DNA from: Albula goreensis
Taxonomy: Eukaryota > Chordata > Actinopteri > Albuliformes > Albulidae
DNA: 64,000 bases
Direction of reading: 5' to 3'
Assembly: GCA_022829145.1 (NCBI GenBank)
Contig: CM040741.1
Location: 44,314,534 to 44,378,533, forward strand
Position numbers and translations under genes: made by a program. Below are positions 38,801 to 52,800 of the stretch, one piece after another. How positions within the stretch are numbered: position 1 is the first letter of the stretch; every line of letters begins with the position of its first letter. The notes beneath the pieces were generated by a model. That model was not told the DNA's origin, searched no databases, and saw only the letters and a program-made list of their open reading frames with translations.

Positions 38801-41800
38801 CCAGGACAACAAAGCAGCATGGTGGTTTGCGATATTAACCAAGACACATGCATCAATGTTGTACCCTGAAACAGAGATAAATTTACATTGGCATCTTGTG
38901 ACTGTGATATATGTATAAACAACATAAAAGCAATCCTAAAACATTCAGTTACTGGTTGTTATTCGATCACTGGTGGGATAGTATTTTTTTTTTTTGTATT
39001 GTACAATATAACTCTGCTTTTTAAAATATTAGCCAAAAATATGTGCTATGTTGTTAATCACTTGTTGAAATTATGTGCCTACACTGTATTAGTCAATGGT
39101 GTTCATGGCAACAGCTAGCTGAACCAAATTTATCACGTGAACGCTGAGCGCTCTGGCCATCCGTTAGCCACCCCAGTGACCTCATTGCCACTAAGCGCAT
39201 TCCAGAGCTCAAAACAGAGTCTGTGGATGTTTGTTCATTGTTAGCATTCTTCTGCATTAATGGTCAGCAGGTCTTGTAATTAAGACAGCATAATTTTATC
39301 ATGCTGTGTAGTTACAGCTACTGGTACAGTCTGATACAGAGACCTCAAAGATAAGTACGCTTGATTGACAGCCAAAGCATAACTTGTGTTGTTGGCAGAT
39401 ATGCTGGACCGAAGCAAAGTAAAAATGGCTCCAGAAATAAACCAAGTATGAAGCTGTGTGGTACTTCCTGATAATTTCATCATCTTTATTTTGGAGCCAT
39501 CTGTCCTTTGCTTCAGTCCACTATATCTATCAATTAACAAGTTATGCTTTGGTTGCCAGTCAAGTGAGTAAAATTGGAACATGCAACTGCATTAACATTA
39601 ATGTAGAAACACTAACTGAAAGACAATAGCTCTCAATGATATACTTATCCAACTTCACTTGTAATCTGCCTTTACAATGGCAGGGAAGCATGTGTTGATA
39701 CAGATTTTGGATCTTGACAAGCTTAAAGAGCTTTGGCATTGTGCACAAAAATCACACAGCCCAAATCCATCAGGTAACACCACCAAGGATGGAGTTGTTC
39801 TTGCAAAACATCTAACAGCAGGACTCAGGAATATTTCCTAAGATTAGGAGTCATGACTGAGGTCAGCACTCCCACTGTACCGGCCACCATCTCCCTTTGC
39901 CCCTGTGACCCACATAAGTACTTCTATACTGGCAAACACTTCAACTCTGGTGGCCGGTAACCATGCTATGGTGAAAAGAGGCTTAACACACAAAGAGGTT
40001 TTATTAGGCTCCAACATCCTTGCATATTACCTCAGTTTGTGGAGAGGAAGTGCATGAGCTTTAATGATGAATAACAGTAGAAAATAAACAATGAATAGCA
40101 ATAAAACTTGAGCCTGGTTTAATTATTAACATCATTTATACAGAGGCTCATATACACACACAAAGAAGAGAGAGGCATTATATTTTAGGTCTATGCTTCA
40201 ACAGTCATATTGACTTCTTCCTTTTTTTGAGGAAAAACAGACCTTCATACTTTATACTTATATTCCATACTTTATCATTGCTGTCCAAGGACCTTAATCT
40301 CCAGTACTACAGGGCTGCAGCATCTAATGGTATTCAGTACCAAAGTGCTAGTTTTAATATTAGTGATAGTCCACGATACTAAGGCTGGAACTCACTGATA
40401 GCTGAACGAAAAAACCTATATTGTTACGGTTCATGGAAGCGTACATCAGTGTTAGATTAGACCAGAACGATTTCAGTCACACAAGGCATGGATAAGCAGG
40501 TCAGCCAAAAACCTTAAGTGAACCTGAGGTAACAGCCACCAAGCGCTGTGACAGAATTAAATAAATAAAAAACAAACAAAAACTAGGCTAAGCAAATATT
40601 TCAAAACATCAAGTGGAACAATTATTCTACATAGAAGTACAAAGATTAAGTTTATTCTGGAACAGCAATATCTTTCGAGATAGAAATTGCTTACCCATAA
40701 ATCGGTTTTTCTGAAATTTATTTTTGAAGAATTAACTCAAAAAGATGTCAACTAAAAAAAGAATAATCTTAATGATATTCAACTTTGCTTTTGAATTTTG
40801 TTTGACACAACCTTATTTTCATTTTGGAAGACAGCAGGAAAAATTCATTAATTCAATATTATTGATGTGCATCAACTTGTGTGGGGGAAACAATGGGACA
40901 ATCTGGTATCATTTTGGGGACATGAGAGTAAAAATTCATTGTGTATAGATGTCCTTGGAAAGTACATTCACACCAATTATCCCACTGAGAGACAATAGTC
41001 TGGCAGATGTCTTTTTGTCCTGACATAAAATCATGTCACTTAGAAAATCAATAAAATAGCATTTCAATAATAAAAAATAAAAATTACAAATATGAAAGAA
41101 CCTGACATTATGCACATTATGTCAAATATGTGATTACAGGGTTTTCAGGAATTGGGCACACTAATGGTTTTATAACGCAAATGGGCACACTTTTTCATAA
41201 TTTATGGAATCGGGGAAGTAGCCCCTGATAAAAAAAAGTAGTTTAGCTGTCAAAACTGTGCAATGCTCTTTATGGTTTCAGTCCAGGTTAGTCCGAACTT
41301 GTCCTCGACCCTTTGCCAGCTAGTCTAAATCAATATGCAGGGAGCACACAGCCAGACAATGTGGATAGTGTATGTAAATAGGCCAAAGACTCCATGGGAT
41401 AATGAAGTGGTTATACAGGAGAATGGTTTTAATAAAGTAGTACCCTGTTTACCATTTAGCTTGGCAAATCCTATTCTTAACCAGGTCACTAATAATAACA
41501 GGACCAGAGGAGGTCATTTGACAGCCCAATGCGTTTAAACAACACATTCCAGGATAGCCATCTGATTTCCTGTCATCACCTTCTTCCCTCAATGTAATGA
41601 CAACACTAATTATTGTACCTGATAAAGGCGAAATGTTTTTGGGTTCCCTCCATTAAACAAACAAGAGTTGTGCAAGGAAAAAGCGAAAAATAACTGTCAG
41701 GCATTGGATATTTGGATTCTTTCCTAAACAAATCCTACCCAACTTTAATTTACTTTCTTGTTCACATTCTTGCAGTTTCTAGTTACTCTAAAACAGTGGT

Positions 41801-44800
41801 TCCCAATGTCGGTCCTGGGGACCCAGTGTGTATGTTGTAAACTACTGCTCTAAAGAACAGTAGAACTTTACTTTTTTAAGGTTTAATTTTGTGTTACAAT
41901 ACAACAGTTCAAGGTTAATGCTTTAACAGTGCTATCAATATACTGCACAACTGGCTCCAACCCTGTGTGTGCCTTTGGGATGCCCTCTTGGCCTGACGAG
42001 TTAAAAGCTGGGATTTCAAAAAAGCATGCCAACAGAAGACAAATTAAATTGGTAGTACCCAAGAATACTCAAAACTGAATTACTGTATGCTATTATTACT
42101 TCAGCAGCTGGTGTCAGGTTGGAATGTCAACAAATCCTGGTCAAAGATGGACTTGAAGAGGCTTCCACAATTGTCAACTTCATATAATTTACTGCCTTAG
42201 GAACTATCCCCAATGGCTTGACCTTTAGAAATGTGGCCATTACAAACACAAAACTGCAAATGGACTGAGGGTTAGAAGGTGGAGGTCATAATTTGGAGTT
42301 AGAAAGGGTCTTACAAACAGATAATAGCAGCATGGTGTCTGTTTGTCAGCCAAAATATCTGGTATAATGACAGCGTCCAGAAAATCCTCCATACAAATCT
42401 AGTAACTGTTGGAAAGTTTAAAAGGAATGCTTTGTTGTTTTGGGCATGAGACTCAAAGAAAATTAACACTGCCCAGAAGAGTAAACCTACTCATATTAAA
42501 AAGACAACATGCATTTGATAAGGTCTCCATCCCCACCACCAGTTCACTAAGAGAGGCCAAGTTATCTTGCAAATGCTTGCAGTAATCACTCATTTTTCAC
42601 AGCTCCTTACTATAAAGCACATCTCTGAATCATTTAATGTTACCAAACAAGTGTTTCATTAACAAATAATCTGGTATAATTTATCAAGTTTTAGTAGCTT
42701 TGGCAGAAAATTCCAAATGCCATTCATAATTTTCATAGATTCAAATAAATATTGCAGCAAAGGGGTTAAGCACTAATGGATTGCAATATCCTAGCCTACA
42801 ACAGTCTACGGTAGTTCTAGCCAAGTGTTGTTGTGATGCCATCATTGCGATCACAACTGATTGTTCAATGTTTCAGTAATTTAATTAAATCATTTAACAT
42901 ACTAAATACATCTTTGCATTGTGTTTTTTGGTTAACGACAAACCATTTCATAATGGCGAACTTACATTCAAGAGTTTCAATGTTGCATTGCATAACCCTA
43001 ATTATTGTGACTAGCAGTTCTCAGTATGTAGTTATCTTGGCTACTAGTTTTTTTTATTATTATTATTGTATTATGTAGCTATATTATAGGTTTTGTCATT
43101 AAAAATGTGATCACACCTACATAAATATCCAAATGCAACACAAAAAATATAAAATCTGACCAAAACACTGTACATTACATGACAGGTAAACATAGATATT
43201 GAAGGATTTTTTTTTCAACTACCCCCATCAGATTTAAGGATTATAATTTAATATAGCACTGCTGCCAAATACCATTTTCTGACCTCACCACTGTCAGTTT
43301 GGACTAAAAAGGAAAAATAAGTTGAAGATGTTAATGACAAATACTTTATTCCATTGACTCGTGTCCCTCTGTTAAAATTAGTCATGGAATTTCACATCCT
43401 TCACAAATTACTCTTAGCTGCAGAGTCTCACAACTGCAGCCCACTCAGAATCAAAACACAATACAACCGCTGTTACTTTTAATGAAATACTTCAAAAAAT
43501 CTTCTTAAGCATACTTGAATATTGGCAACATTCAGATTTTAATGCAACTTTTAAAACATTCACAAAAACAGTCTAAGAAGCTTCAATATTTGTTGCAGTG
43601 CAATGAGTCTACAAATTTCCATATTCAATCAGAAAAGACTGAAGAGACATAAACTGAACCATTGGGAATCACACCTATCCCTCCATATCCAGAAGGGATT
43701 CATTCCAGAAATGCTACTGAACAGGAAATCTTATGACTTTTCAGCTTTTTCCCTGTTAATGCAATTGTGGCCATTCAGCAAAAGATTAGACTCCACCAGG
43801 CTACATAACAACACAATTTTTGGGACAACAAGGCTGAAGTTATCAATGCTCTCAATCCTCTTTCTAAGACATGCTTGTTGCTTAGGTTGAAGTGGAAGTC
43901 TCTTATGTTTGAAAAAGGAGGCTATGTTAACACGTAATAGATCGATTTACAGTCCTCTTTGAGTATCTTAAACGTACAAAAAGCCTCCATATCACACCAT
44001 ATTGCCTGTGCCAAAACTGTTGCAAGAAAAGACGTTACCATTAAACAACCCCTGCTACAAAAGTTGATTCCCTTAGGCCAATGTGACACGCTTTTCCAAC
44101 TAAATAGGCCAACTTTTGTTCTCCTTTATGTGTTAGACACAGGAGATTCTCCTGGATTGTGCCAGACCCACACTGAGGGTAATCAAGAGAGAATTACTGG
44201 TATATACCATTTCAACTGGTTTCTGAAGAAATAATTTAGTGTTTCTGAACTGGTTTCTCTTTCAAAAGGAGAGGGAAGACAACTGCTAAATGGAATCATT
44301 CAAGAAAGGACAACAGTATAAAATGCTAAGTGACAAAAGCACCCCTAATTGATGCAGGGGTATTTCAAGACGAAATATAGTTTGGAACTTGATATCCATT
44401 CAGTATCACATGCCACAAATTTAACCCATGAGCCTCCAAACACTGATAACACGACATTTAAGTCATCTGCAGCACCTGATAAAAGGACATTTAAGTACTC
44501 TGCAGCACCAGCTGCTCTCTCCGCAACACTATCAGCCCCTCCCCCTTGCTCTCTCTTTACAACAGTGAAAAAGCAAGCTACTCTCAAATACCGAGTCGGG
44601 AGTGCACTCAAAGCAGCTAGTCAAATGTCAAGTTATAAAGCACTTGCCCATTGATGTTCTGGTGAAGATCAGTTTTCAGTGTCAGCATATCAGTGGTGTA
44701 GTGGTTGCCGAGGGGGTGAGAATACTGTCTGAGGACAAGGGAATACTCCTACCCCCAAAGCCCATATTTATCAATGGGAATAAGACAAACAGGTTGGTAC

Positions 44801-47143
44801 ACTGTACTGCCCAAGAAGTCTGAGTGGATATAATCCATATACCAACCTCTGCATGAGGAGAAACTCCATTAAGTGGCAAACAAACCGCATTGTTGTTCTT
44901 TTCAACCGATTCTAACAATTATAACCAATCCAGTTAGATTTATCAGTCTGGTTCCTCAGTAACTAGATAACTTGGCAAATAAACCATCCCTTTGAATGGC
45001 AGGTTGGATCAGGTTTGATATGATTTCTTAGTCACAGATGTTTATAGAAACTATGGTTGCCATAAATTGTTACAAATATTACAAACCTTCTGGAAAGTCG
45101 GTTTTGCATTTTTTTTCCCCCTCTCTTTAACAGTTATGTTGATGCTACTGCATCATGTTACCTTACTCACAGAAGAATGATCTCAACCAGTTCAACACAG
45201 TGAGGTAAAGCCTACAGATTTTAATATTTTTGTAAAATGAGCACTACTGGATCAGCACTCAGTATGGGTTGATATTGTGAGGTAAGGTATCACAATCTGC
45301 ATTTGCAGAGAAAAGTTGGATTGGTGTACAACTATGTAATTTGGCTATCAAGGGAAAGCTGCTGTGTCATTGGTATGTTGGATTTTGGAGGTAAGCCAAT
45401 ACTCAAACCATATGGGGTGTTTACAACCATTAACCTCTAACCTGGCATGACCTTACACTAAAAGAGGCCACTGAAGACAGACCATAATAAAAGACACCAC
45501 AACTCACAGCCATCTCTCAGATTATGACATTATCATGCTCCAAACATCTTTTTGCACTACAACTTCCATGGTTTGAGACATGTGCTGGACATGTCTAATA
45601 AGGTGACTATGTTAATTTGATGGGCTACAAAAGATTAAGATGATTCACATTGGATGTTTTCTTTGTTCAAAAGTATGCATGGATATTGCATCCAGAAACG
45701 ACAGCTTACTGTGATGTGTTATGCACGGCATTAATCCTTATCTGAAGTGCACTACAATGACAATAATGAGCGGTGTTAAAGCACACAACTTACTATTGCC
45801 TCTCATATGAATGACATTCATGAATCTCCATGCTTTCAACTGTTTATCCAGTCTCAGCCTGTCTGCATAAACCAGACTCACCAAAGCAATAATTCAATCA
45901 TCTACCCAGGCAATTAATTTCCCTGTTCGAAGAGATGAAACAGTAATAAGCCTGTAGGCTTCAACTCAAGCAAACCCAAGTTCTCTTCTTTCGTTTTCAC
46001 ATCACAATGGTCAGATGACTGAACTGACAAAAAAAAAAATAAAAAAATACAAGCGTGAGCTGTGCTGCAGGGTACGCTTCTTGTGAAACGAAAACCATCT
46101 CCACTTCCTAATTTACAACCACCCTGCCACGCAGCCGTGCTAAAATTAATATGGACTCGGTTCTGTCCTGCCAGTAGGAATTACAAATTACCAGGGATGA
46201 AGTAATACTATATTATTAAATATGAAGAATAGGCCAGAACTTACTTGCAATAAAATTGTTTAAGCGCAAACGTGGAAACGTGTGCCACATTTTCACTCAG
46301 AAAAATATCGCAGCTTCTCATGAAACCGCTATCGGCGCCTCTAAGATTGGTTTTACAGCTGTATGCTGTACTGAGGGGGACCATGCTTATAACCCTACGC
46401 TTCATCATTGCCTCTATGAGACTTCAGATATTATGAACACCCTCATGTACCCAGTAAACTAACCAGGTAAAATCTAAGAACAAGTAACTGCTGTAACACG
46501 TGGTCGATAACAACGTGGAGGCAATTAGGAATTTAGAAAAGGGACAATTGCCTCTGAATCTTAGAGCCAATTCTCCTCCACTTCTACAAAAGGTCACTTT
46601 TCAGTATCAGCATATGGCAATTCATCACCATTAAGTGGAAAACGTAAACTACATCGTTGTTATGCTGCCAAATGTTGCACCAACTGCCTACACGAATAGC
46701 AGTTATGTACACGATTACACTGTTTTAATAATGGATAAAACACGAACTTGCAGTTGCCGCATTATTCAAAGGTATTGTTAACCTTCAAGACTAAACTTCA
46801 GTTAAGAGGTCAGCTGACTCATTATTTAACGTTATTCTGGCCTGTCTTTTGCCGGATCCCTGTTTTAGAGGAACTTTTACTCTCGTTAACGTTCTGAGTG
46901 GGATATATTGCAATGGTTCACATGAAGGGAAACCAGATTCTGTATTCGCATGAGCGAAAACGTAAACGAACATAAGCGTGCCAGAGCGGATGCTCGCTTA
47001 TTCTGCTTAAGGCAACTTACCTTCTTTAAACGGTTCTGAATCAAAGTCTGGAAAACCTGAGCCACAAGCAAGGCGATGCCAACTATTAGCAGGTGAGCGC
47101 AGACAATCCCGGTCGCGTAAACTGCACAGGATCTTCTCGTCAT
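26773..47143 (-). CDS. scarb2: scarb2-like CD36-family receptor (LIMP-2 paralogue), complete
   Basis: Twelve exons in transcript order: 47143-47021, 38717-38560, 37813-37666, 37169-36978, 35717-35626, 34548-34429, 32261-32083, 29702-29584, 28301-28228, 28119-28068, 27849-27697, 26895-26773 (TGA 26773-26775). Phases fit throughout; 1533 nt, 510 residues (human SCARB2 478). Topology is CD36-like: an N-terminal membrane helix (about residues 8-29), a large lumenal/ectodomain with sequons NVS, NVT, NGT, NGT, NGT and NET, and a C-terminal helix (about 444-464). SCARB2-type signatures include [31 protein letters not shown] and SFPHFY. LIMP-2 carries beta-glucocerebrosidase to lysosomes in mammals; whether this copy does so is unknown. 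The tail differs from LIMP-2. Exon 5 uses donor GTAATG at 35625 to keep frame. Intron 1 is about 8.3 kb. The paralogue suffix is not decided. Confidence 0.9.
28850..29560 (+). mobile_element. decayed hAT transposon with transposase C-terminal remnant
   Basis: On the plus strand, frame 29257-29394 reads [17 protein letters not shown] then, after an internal TAA (29332-29334), [13 protein letters not shown], ending at TAA 29395. This matches the hAT C-terminal dimerisation motif, which has an A-x-E-R-x-F-S core. Another stop lies just before it (29251-29253). Flanking sequence is rich in atttgaaat motifs and starts near cagacccgga; the ends are not fixed. It lies just upstream of exon 29702-29584. 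Confidence 0.75.
29703..32082. other. scarb2-like intron 7, nothing recognised
   Basis: About 2.4 kb without a coding frame of known type. Open frames at 31116-31334 and 31452-31754 show no domain and no splice continuity with the gene. Confidence 0.6.
32262..34428. other. scarb2-like intron 6
   Basis: Contains the small hairpin at 32477-32516 and a short (TCC)n tract near 33600-33620. Nothing else was recognised. Confidence 0.6.
32477..32516. repeat. 40-nt perfect-type hairpin
   Basis: Stem ATAGCTTAGCATCAGCA pairs with TGCTGATGCAAAGCTAT, 16 of 17 bases, around a 6-nt loop. It is in the intron before exon 32261-32083. Too short for a typical pre-miRNA. Confidence 0.7.
39133..39140. promoter_or_regulatory. 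palindromic E-box, CLEAR-like core
   Basis: TCACGTGA matches the core of the CLEAR motif bound by TFEB/MITF factors that control lysosomal genes. It is in intron 1, about 8 kb from the start, so a chance match is quite possible. Confidence 0.2.
41794..41835. repeat. fragment of a common fish interspersed repeat
   Basis: Sequence cagtggttcccaatgtcggt followed by cctggggaccca resembles the end of a widespread fish DNA repeat (recalled, not searched). The other end was not found. Confidence 0.45.
44443..44509. repeat. two-copy tandem of a 33-bp unit
   Basis: Units start at 44443 and 44476, sharing gacatttaagt and ctgcagcacc with a few changes. Non-coding. Confidence 0.6.
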
Positions 47144-48251
47144 GATGTAGATGGATTACTGAAAGGTAGCAATAAGCATGTGTAAAGTAGTAAATTTAAC
47201 TTTAAAGTAGGCAGCGTAAATTAATAGTCTATTCCCAACAGATCCGTTCTTCCTCCAGTACTTCAGACAGCACTATCTGTAAACTAATCTGTAAACAAAA
47301 GTAAATCGTGATTAAAGAAATGATTTTTCTCCCTTCAGCGTTGAAGGCGTGTGCCCTTGCAACGTTTTCGCTTTTTTGTTTGTATTAGCTACATAGCCGG
47401 CAACTCAACATTTTACTGAATATTAAATTACTGACGTTAGATAACAGATGTCCTTATCATATATAGCGGAGAACGCACCTTGCAACAGTGAAGTCAGCAC
47501 TAGCAGTTAACGGAAAGAACTTTATTCTAACGAAGTAGGTGAACTTGTTTCACACAGCGCTGGACAGAAAGTACTTCCGACACAGCAGTTATCCGTAGAA
47601 TGTACTCTATGATGAGAGATCGGTTGTTTAGAGGGTTATCAGGCAATTGTGGGTTTTCAAGTCCGTGACGTTTTTTTAGTCTGCGGGCGAAGTCACTTTT
47701 AGTATAATGAGCACCTGCGATTGGACGCGAGGGACAACGCTACCACTTGCCTCAGTTCTCCCCTCCCATCGTGTCCCTCCAAAAAGAATAACTTTTTCAT
47801 GTCCAGAGTAAAAATTTCTGTAGCAAGCAAAATAGTTTTTTTCTTCTTGTCCTCGATTCTGTTATTCACACGAATTTGAAATGTTCAGTTTCCAGCAATG
47901 CAATTGCTGTGGCAGTATACGTCTTCTTCTATCGCTATAAAAGTATGACATCAGGTAGCCCACTTGGCTGCTTAAGTTAATAAAATGCAGTAAACAAGTT
48001 TTATTGTTATAGTGATAAATTTAATTGGTAATTCTTCCTGTAAATAGCTTACCGAGCCAAACGTCGTCTAATTCTACCTTTCTGGTGTGTAGGGTCAAAA
48101 AATCGAAAGGCTAAATTTAGCATTTCAGGAACAGTATGCAAGAAATCAAAATAAATATGCTGTTAAGAAAAAATGCCTAGATATAGATTACAGTGCCGTT
48201 ACCATCATATTGGTCCTTACTGTTAGTGCAGTTTCATTAAAAGTGTTCTGA

Positions 48252-48465
48252 AAATGATCACAGAATGTAATTTTTAAAAGTCCTCTGGACAAACCTTACT
48301 ATCCTTGTGATAGTTATCTTGTGGTATTTAATTTTCTGTGCTCTGGACAAACCTTACTATCCTTGTGATAGTTATCTTGTGATATTTATATCCCATGACA
48401 AACATTTTATATTATGCATTCAATTATGCATAATTTAGATTATATTGGCTTTGTACCAATTGGCT
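48252..48465. repeat. direct repeat, copy 1, with internal 58-bp tandem duplication
   Basis: Matches 49693-49853 through blocks such as cccatgacaaacattttata and ttatgcataatttagattat. Inside this copy a 58-bp unit is doubled (48283-48340 and 48341-48390, ctctggacaaaccttactat), which copy 2 has only once. Confidence 0.8.
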
Positions 48466-49692
48466 GTTTGCTGGTGACATAAACCTACTAAGCATGCTGC
48501 TATCAAATTCCACAATGGCAATGTCTCATGGCACAGAAGCTTGTGTTAAAGCCAGGAGAGCTCATCAAGCTCTGTATGTCTTTAGCTGTCATTTATTCAG
48601 TGTTGTTAATTGTGCTTCACACAAAGTGCTAGCTTCCTTCATTTAAATTGAACGTGCCTTTGATTTGAATCACAATAATTAGCAAATAGTTTTAAATAGC
48701 ACCCCTATTTACTGGAAAAGACCTTGCCTTTTTGACCACTTTAGACTTTTGTTCAAGTGGGAAAATACTGGCTTCAACACGGTTCTCAGTGAAACAGAAG
48801 CTGATAGCCAAGTGTTTTGTTTGCATTTTGATACAGATCATGAAAAAGGCTGAGCTGATCATTTAAACTTTGCTTTATTTGTAGGTTAGGTGACTCACCA
48901 TACAGTCACTCCATATTGTACTTTGAAACTTGTGAATAGTTCATTCATGAATGGATGAATCAATGTCATTGATAATAACATATTGCATTTGCAGGTAGAC
49001 TTTAGGAAAAAATCACATAACTTTCTCGATGTATTTCAAGGTAAAAGTGAAAGGGATTGAATGGACAATGCCAATTTTCAATTTAGCTCATTCTAGTGTA
49101 TTTAGACAGTCCTTATTACTCCAAATTACATCTACAGTGACTTTAAAGTGTGGTTGGTTAAAGTATACACCCACATAATGTGATTTACTAAGTTGCCTGT
49201 TTTCAGAATTTGAGTATTTTACTCCATTCATTCTGTGGTTTGGGGCTAACTGAAGGTGTGAAGGGGGCTGCCAAGGCTCATTGTAAAACATAAGTATCAT
49301 GCTTGTTTGAAGACAAAACATGAGCATGTTTCAAGGACTTGTTTATGGTTACTTTGAGGTGCTTCACAGCACAGTAAAGATTACAAAGAACTCTCTTCCT
49401 TGACCCCTCAGTATCCACGCCAACATTAATGACATTGTATCTGCCTCCTGTCACTTTATTGACAGGATTTAATTAGTGAATTAATTGCATTTTATTTTTG
49501 CACGCAATTCTTTACTCAATCCACTAAATTTGAAATTGTATATCAGAATTAGATGCAATGGGCATCCAACATTTGTTTTTTAGATGAAGCAACTGGATTT
49601 CATGAGCAGTTTCCTTGAAAATTGTAGTAAACTATTGTTATAACATTATTCATATTTTAATTTTGTTTGAGTTCACCATATTGCTATTTGGA

Positions 49693-49853
49693 ATGGTCAT
49701 AGAATGTAATTTGTAGAAGTCCTCTGGACAAACCACTGTGATACTATCTCTGTGATAGTTACCTTATGGTATTAATATCCCATGACAAACATTTTATATT
49801 ATGCATTAAATTATGCATAATTTAGATTATGTTGGCTTTGTATCAATTGGCTC
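49693..49853. repeat. direct repeat, copy 2
   Basis: Same orientation as 48252-48465, about 1.4 kb away, roughly 85-90% similar by eye, single copy of the internal unit. It ends with ttggctttgtatcaattggc. Confidence 0.8.
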
Positions 49854-52800
49854 TGCTTACTGCTTTATCTGATTGTGCCAGCTGGAAGACTCACTTTCTA
49901 GAAGATCTACACTCAGAAAATGGTGTTTTCATTATAAAATATAACATGCAATTCTGAAAGTGTTTTAACACAACATACAAATATCCTACCATCAACTACA
50001 GATTGGAATTTTAGGATAACTAACTTTTTTCTGACTGCATTTTATTTTATTTCTGCTGGATGCTCTGTTAAAACATCCATAGCTGTGGAATCTGTGGGTA
50101 GACTCATGCTTTTCCTTTGCTATTGCCCTAGTGTGTCATTAAACTTCCAAACAGGAAATAAAGAGTGAAGTAATGCCAATAAGCATCACTAACATATAGT
50201 TGTGGTAGGAAAGAGACAAAATGAAAATTCAGAAGAATTTTCACCACCCCTCTTCCTGGAAAGCAAGTAATTTATGAGCCTTTCAGTTTTAATGAACAGA
50301 CTTTCAAACTAACAATCGCTCACACTCATGTATTTAAACAGTCTGACTGACTAGAGAATGTTGCTGGTTACAGCTTTACGGCTTCTGGGGTCCCCTCAGG
50401 TCAAATCCTATTGGTGCCGCCCCACACCCACCCACCTCATCTGACTCCACCCAGTGAACTGTACAGAGTAGCTTGGCCATATGTATAGTCTCAAACAAAA
50501 AATAACAGATGCTTGGATACTTGCCTGCAAGCTGCATTAAACAACTTTCCACAAAGAGCGAGTTGTCTTTTGTCTCTCTGCAGGCTGGGGTCAAGAATAG
50601 AAAGACTTGGGTGATGTTAAGTGTAATTCAGAATTCCAAGTTGATTTTCAAATCTCTTCACTGAGGGGAAAGGCAGTGAGGAGGAATTTTGGTCAGTGCC
50701 AAAACAAATGCTATAGTTAAAGCAAATGTAAGACTATACAGACCCTCCTCAGACCCTGTCACCATATTTACTGTGTCTGAATGCCATCTATAAGTGAATA
50801 TCAGATGCATGTGTTGTTGTAATACTTTAAGCCTTGAGTGTTGAGATGGAAATGAAACTGTTGATTATGACCCAAAACACAAAAAAATAGATTAAATGAA
50901 TACAATGCGGGAATGACGCGAATGCTCTGGTAGCCCAGAACAAGTGGACGTTTATTCTGCTGACATATGCACACTCCCACTCTAGCTTATGAATACAGTT
51001 ACAGCATTTACACAGACTGCTTATGTGTGTGCATGTATAAGTTTTCTTTTCTTTAATGGATCCACATGTGTATATTTGCCTTCAAACATGTATTACTGAA
51101 CTGGACAGTAAAGTGAACAACCCTACAGCACAGCCTAATTTCTTTTGCTAGTATTGGGAATATTAGCATCCTGTCAACTGCCATGCTTACCGAAATGGCA
51201 TAGGTTTGGTTAGAGCTTGGATGGCAGGCCAGTAGGGTGCAGTCTTCCTTTCATTCCAGACAGAAGTCCCAATGCGCCAATGTCACAGCAGTGACATTAT
51301 GTGAAAGGAGAAGCTCACTTTGATATATGAAGGTAAACTGAGGTTCTGACTCAAAGTAGTCATTAAAAATTCCATGGAATATATTGCAAAGAGTATTATC
51401 ATTACTTTTTTCCAGATTTGCCCATAGATCTTGACTATGGCAAAACTCTGCAGATGCCATAATGCTGGCAAACCTCATGCTCCTCCTCTTTTCATCGCTT
51501 CTAAAGACCTCAAAAGCACTCCTTCACTGAGGTCAGCCACTCCCCCATTTCCCATTGGAAGGGACTGCTCTGCCTGCTCCTGAGATAACTGTGACCTTCA
51601 ATTTGGAAACGCTGATTCTCATGCCAGCCACTTCACGTGTGGGCACGAGGCACTTGAGTGTAAAAGCACTGGAGCTCACAGTTTCTTGGTGTGACAGGGA
51701 CAGCATAATCCGGAAACAGCAACAACACTAAGCAAAGCTTGTGATATTGAAATATCTTAATTTATGTGTGCACATAATATAGATATTAGATTTGAAGATC
51801 TAGTGTCTCACCACAGATAAAAAAATACTATTACCACTTGAAATCTCTGTGTACAGCACCGTGACTGGACATGAAGCTAAGAATGGGTGCATGCTGCTTG
51901 TTCATGTATCAAGGAATTGAATATAAACTGACCTCCTGAGAAGAAAAAAAAAAACAAATCGAAGTGGACCGCAGCATTTAGGTTGTATTCATGGTAAATT
52001 GAGTTCTTTAGTGAAATTAAGAACACAGTAGAAAATGTAGGGCATTGCTCAAAAAACTTTACTCCTCTTGACATATTACACAACTCCGATGACTCAATGC
52101 AACCAGAGGACCTTGTGCAGGACAATGGAAGCTAACAGTCCCACATGCGAGAGCTGATCAGAGACCAGCTAATGAATCCAAAAAGAGGGTGAGCAGGCTG
52201 TGTAATTCTCATACAGACTGATGAATGACTGATGCTTTGAAGTTCAGTGAGGGTGGATGGGTCTGGGTTGTTTTTTGTATCACACTGGGTTTGTAAATGG
52301 GTATCCCTCATCTGATTCTAATTTCCTGAAAGGCATTTTTTGAGAATTCACTTTTCATAGACACCCAAGGAGCTAAACTTTGAAAAAGGTATTGGTATTA
52401 TGAACATAGTAGTATACAATATGCAGAGAATGGGGGATGTACCTTTTTTGGGGTATGTCTTATTCCTTTGGTTCACACAGTAATGCAAACAGCTAGCATT
52501 TTATATACAAACACTGCCCTCTGTTGTTCTGGTGATGTCATAGACATCTGGAGGATTGTTAATGACATTACCTGATGTGTGGAAGCTGATGTGTGAGACA
52601 GATTGTCAGGCTTTCAATCTGTCCTTCCACCTTCCAAAGGACAGGAAGCCTATTGTTACATTTGAGCTTTTATCATTGTCTTTCTCCAGCTGTTTTTGTT
52701 ATAACTTATTTACCATATAGCATTCCATAATCCTAATGAAAGTTGACTTTGTTTTTGGGCCCAAAAAACATGTGATTGCAATGTGCTATGGCCACACCCT

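Larger units (their letters stand above)
38718..47020. other. scarb2-like intron 1 (8.3 kb)
   Basis: Large first intron with no exon of recognisable homology. It holds a fish-repeat fragment (41794-41835), a two-copy 33-bp tandem (44443-44509) and a palindromic E-box TCACGTGA at 39133-39140. Short open frames on both strands look random. Confidence 0.6.

Noticed and set aside
44652-46670. possible dispersed repeat pair (ttttcagtrtcagcatat and ccattaagtgg blocks at about 44680-44890 and 46595-46660)
   Set aside because: Matches are short and gapped; a real alignment is needed before calling a repeat family.
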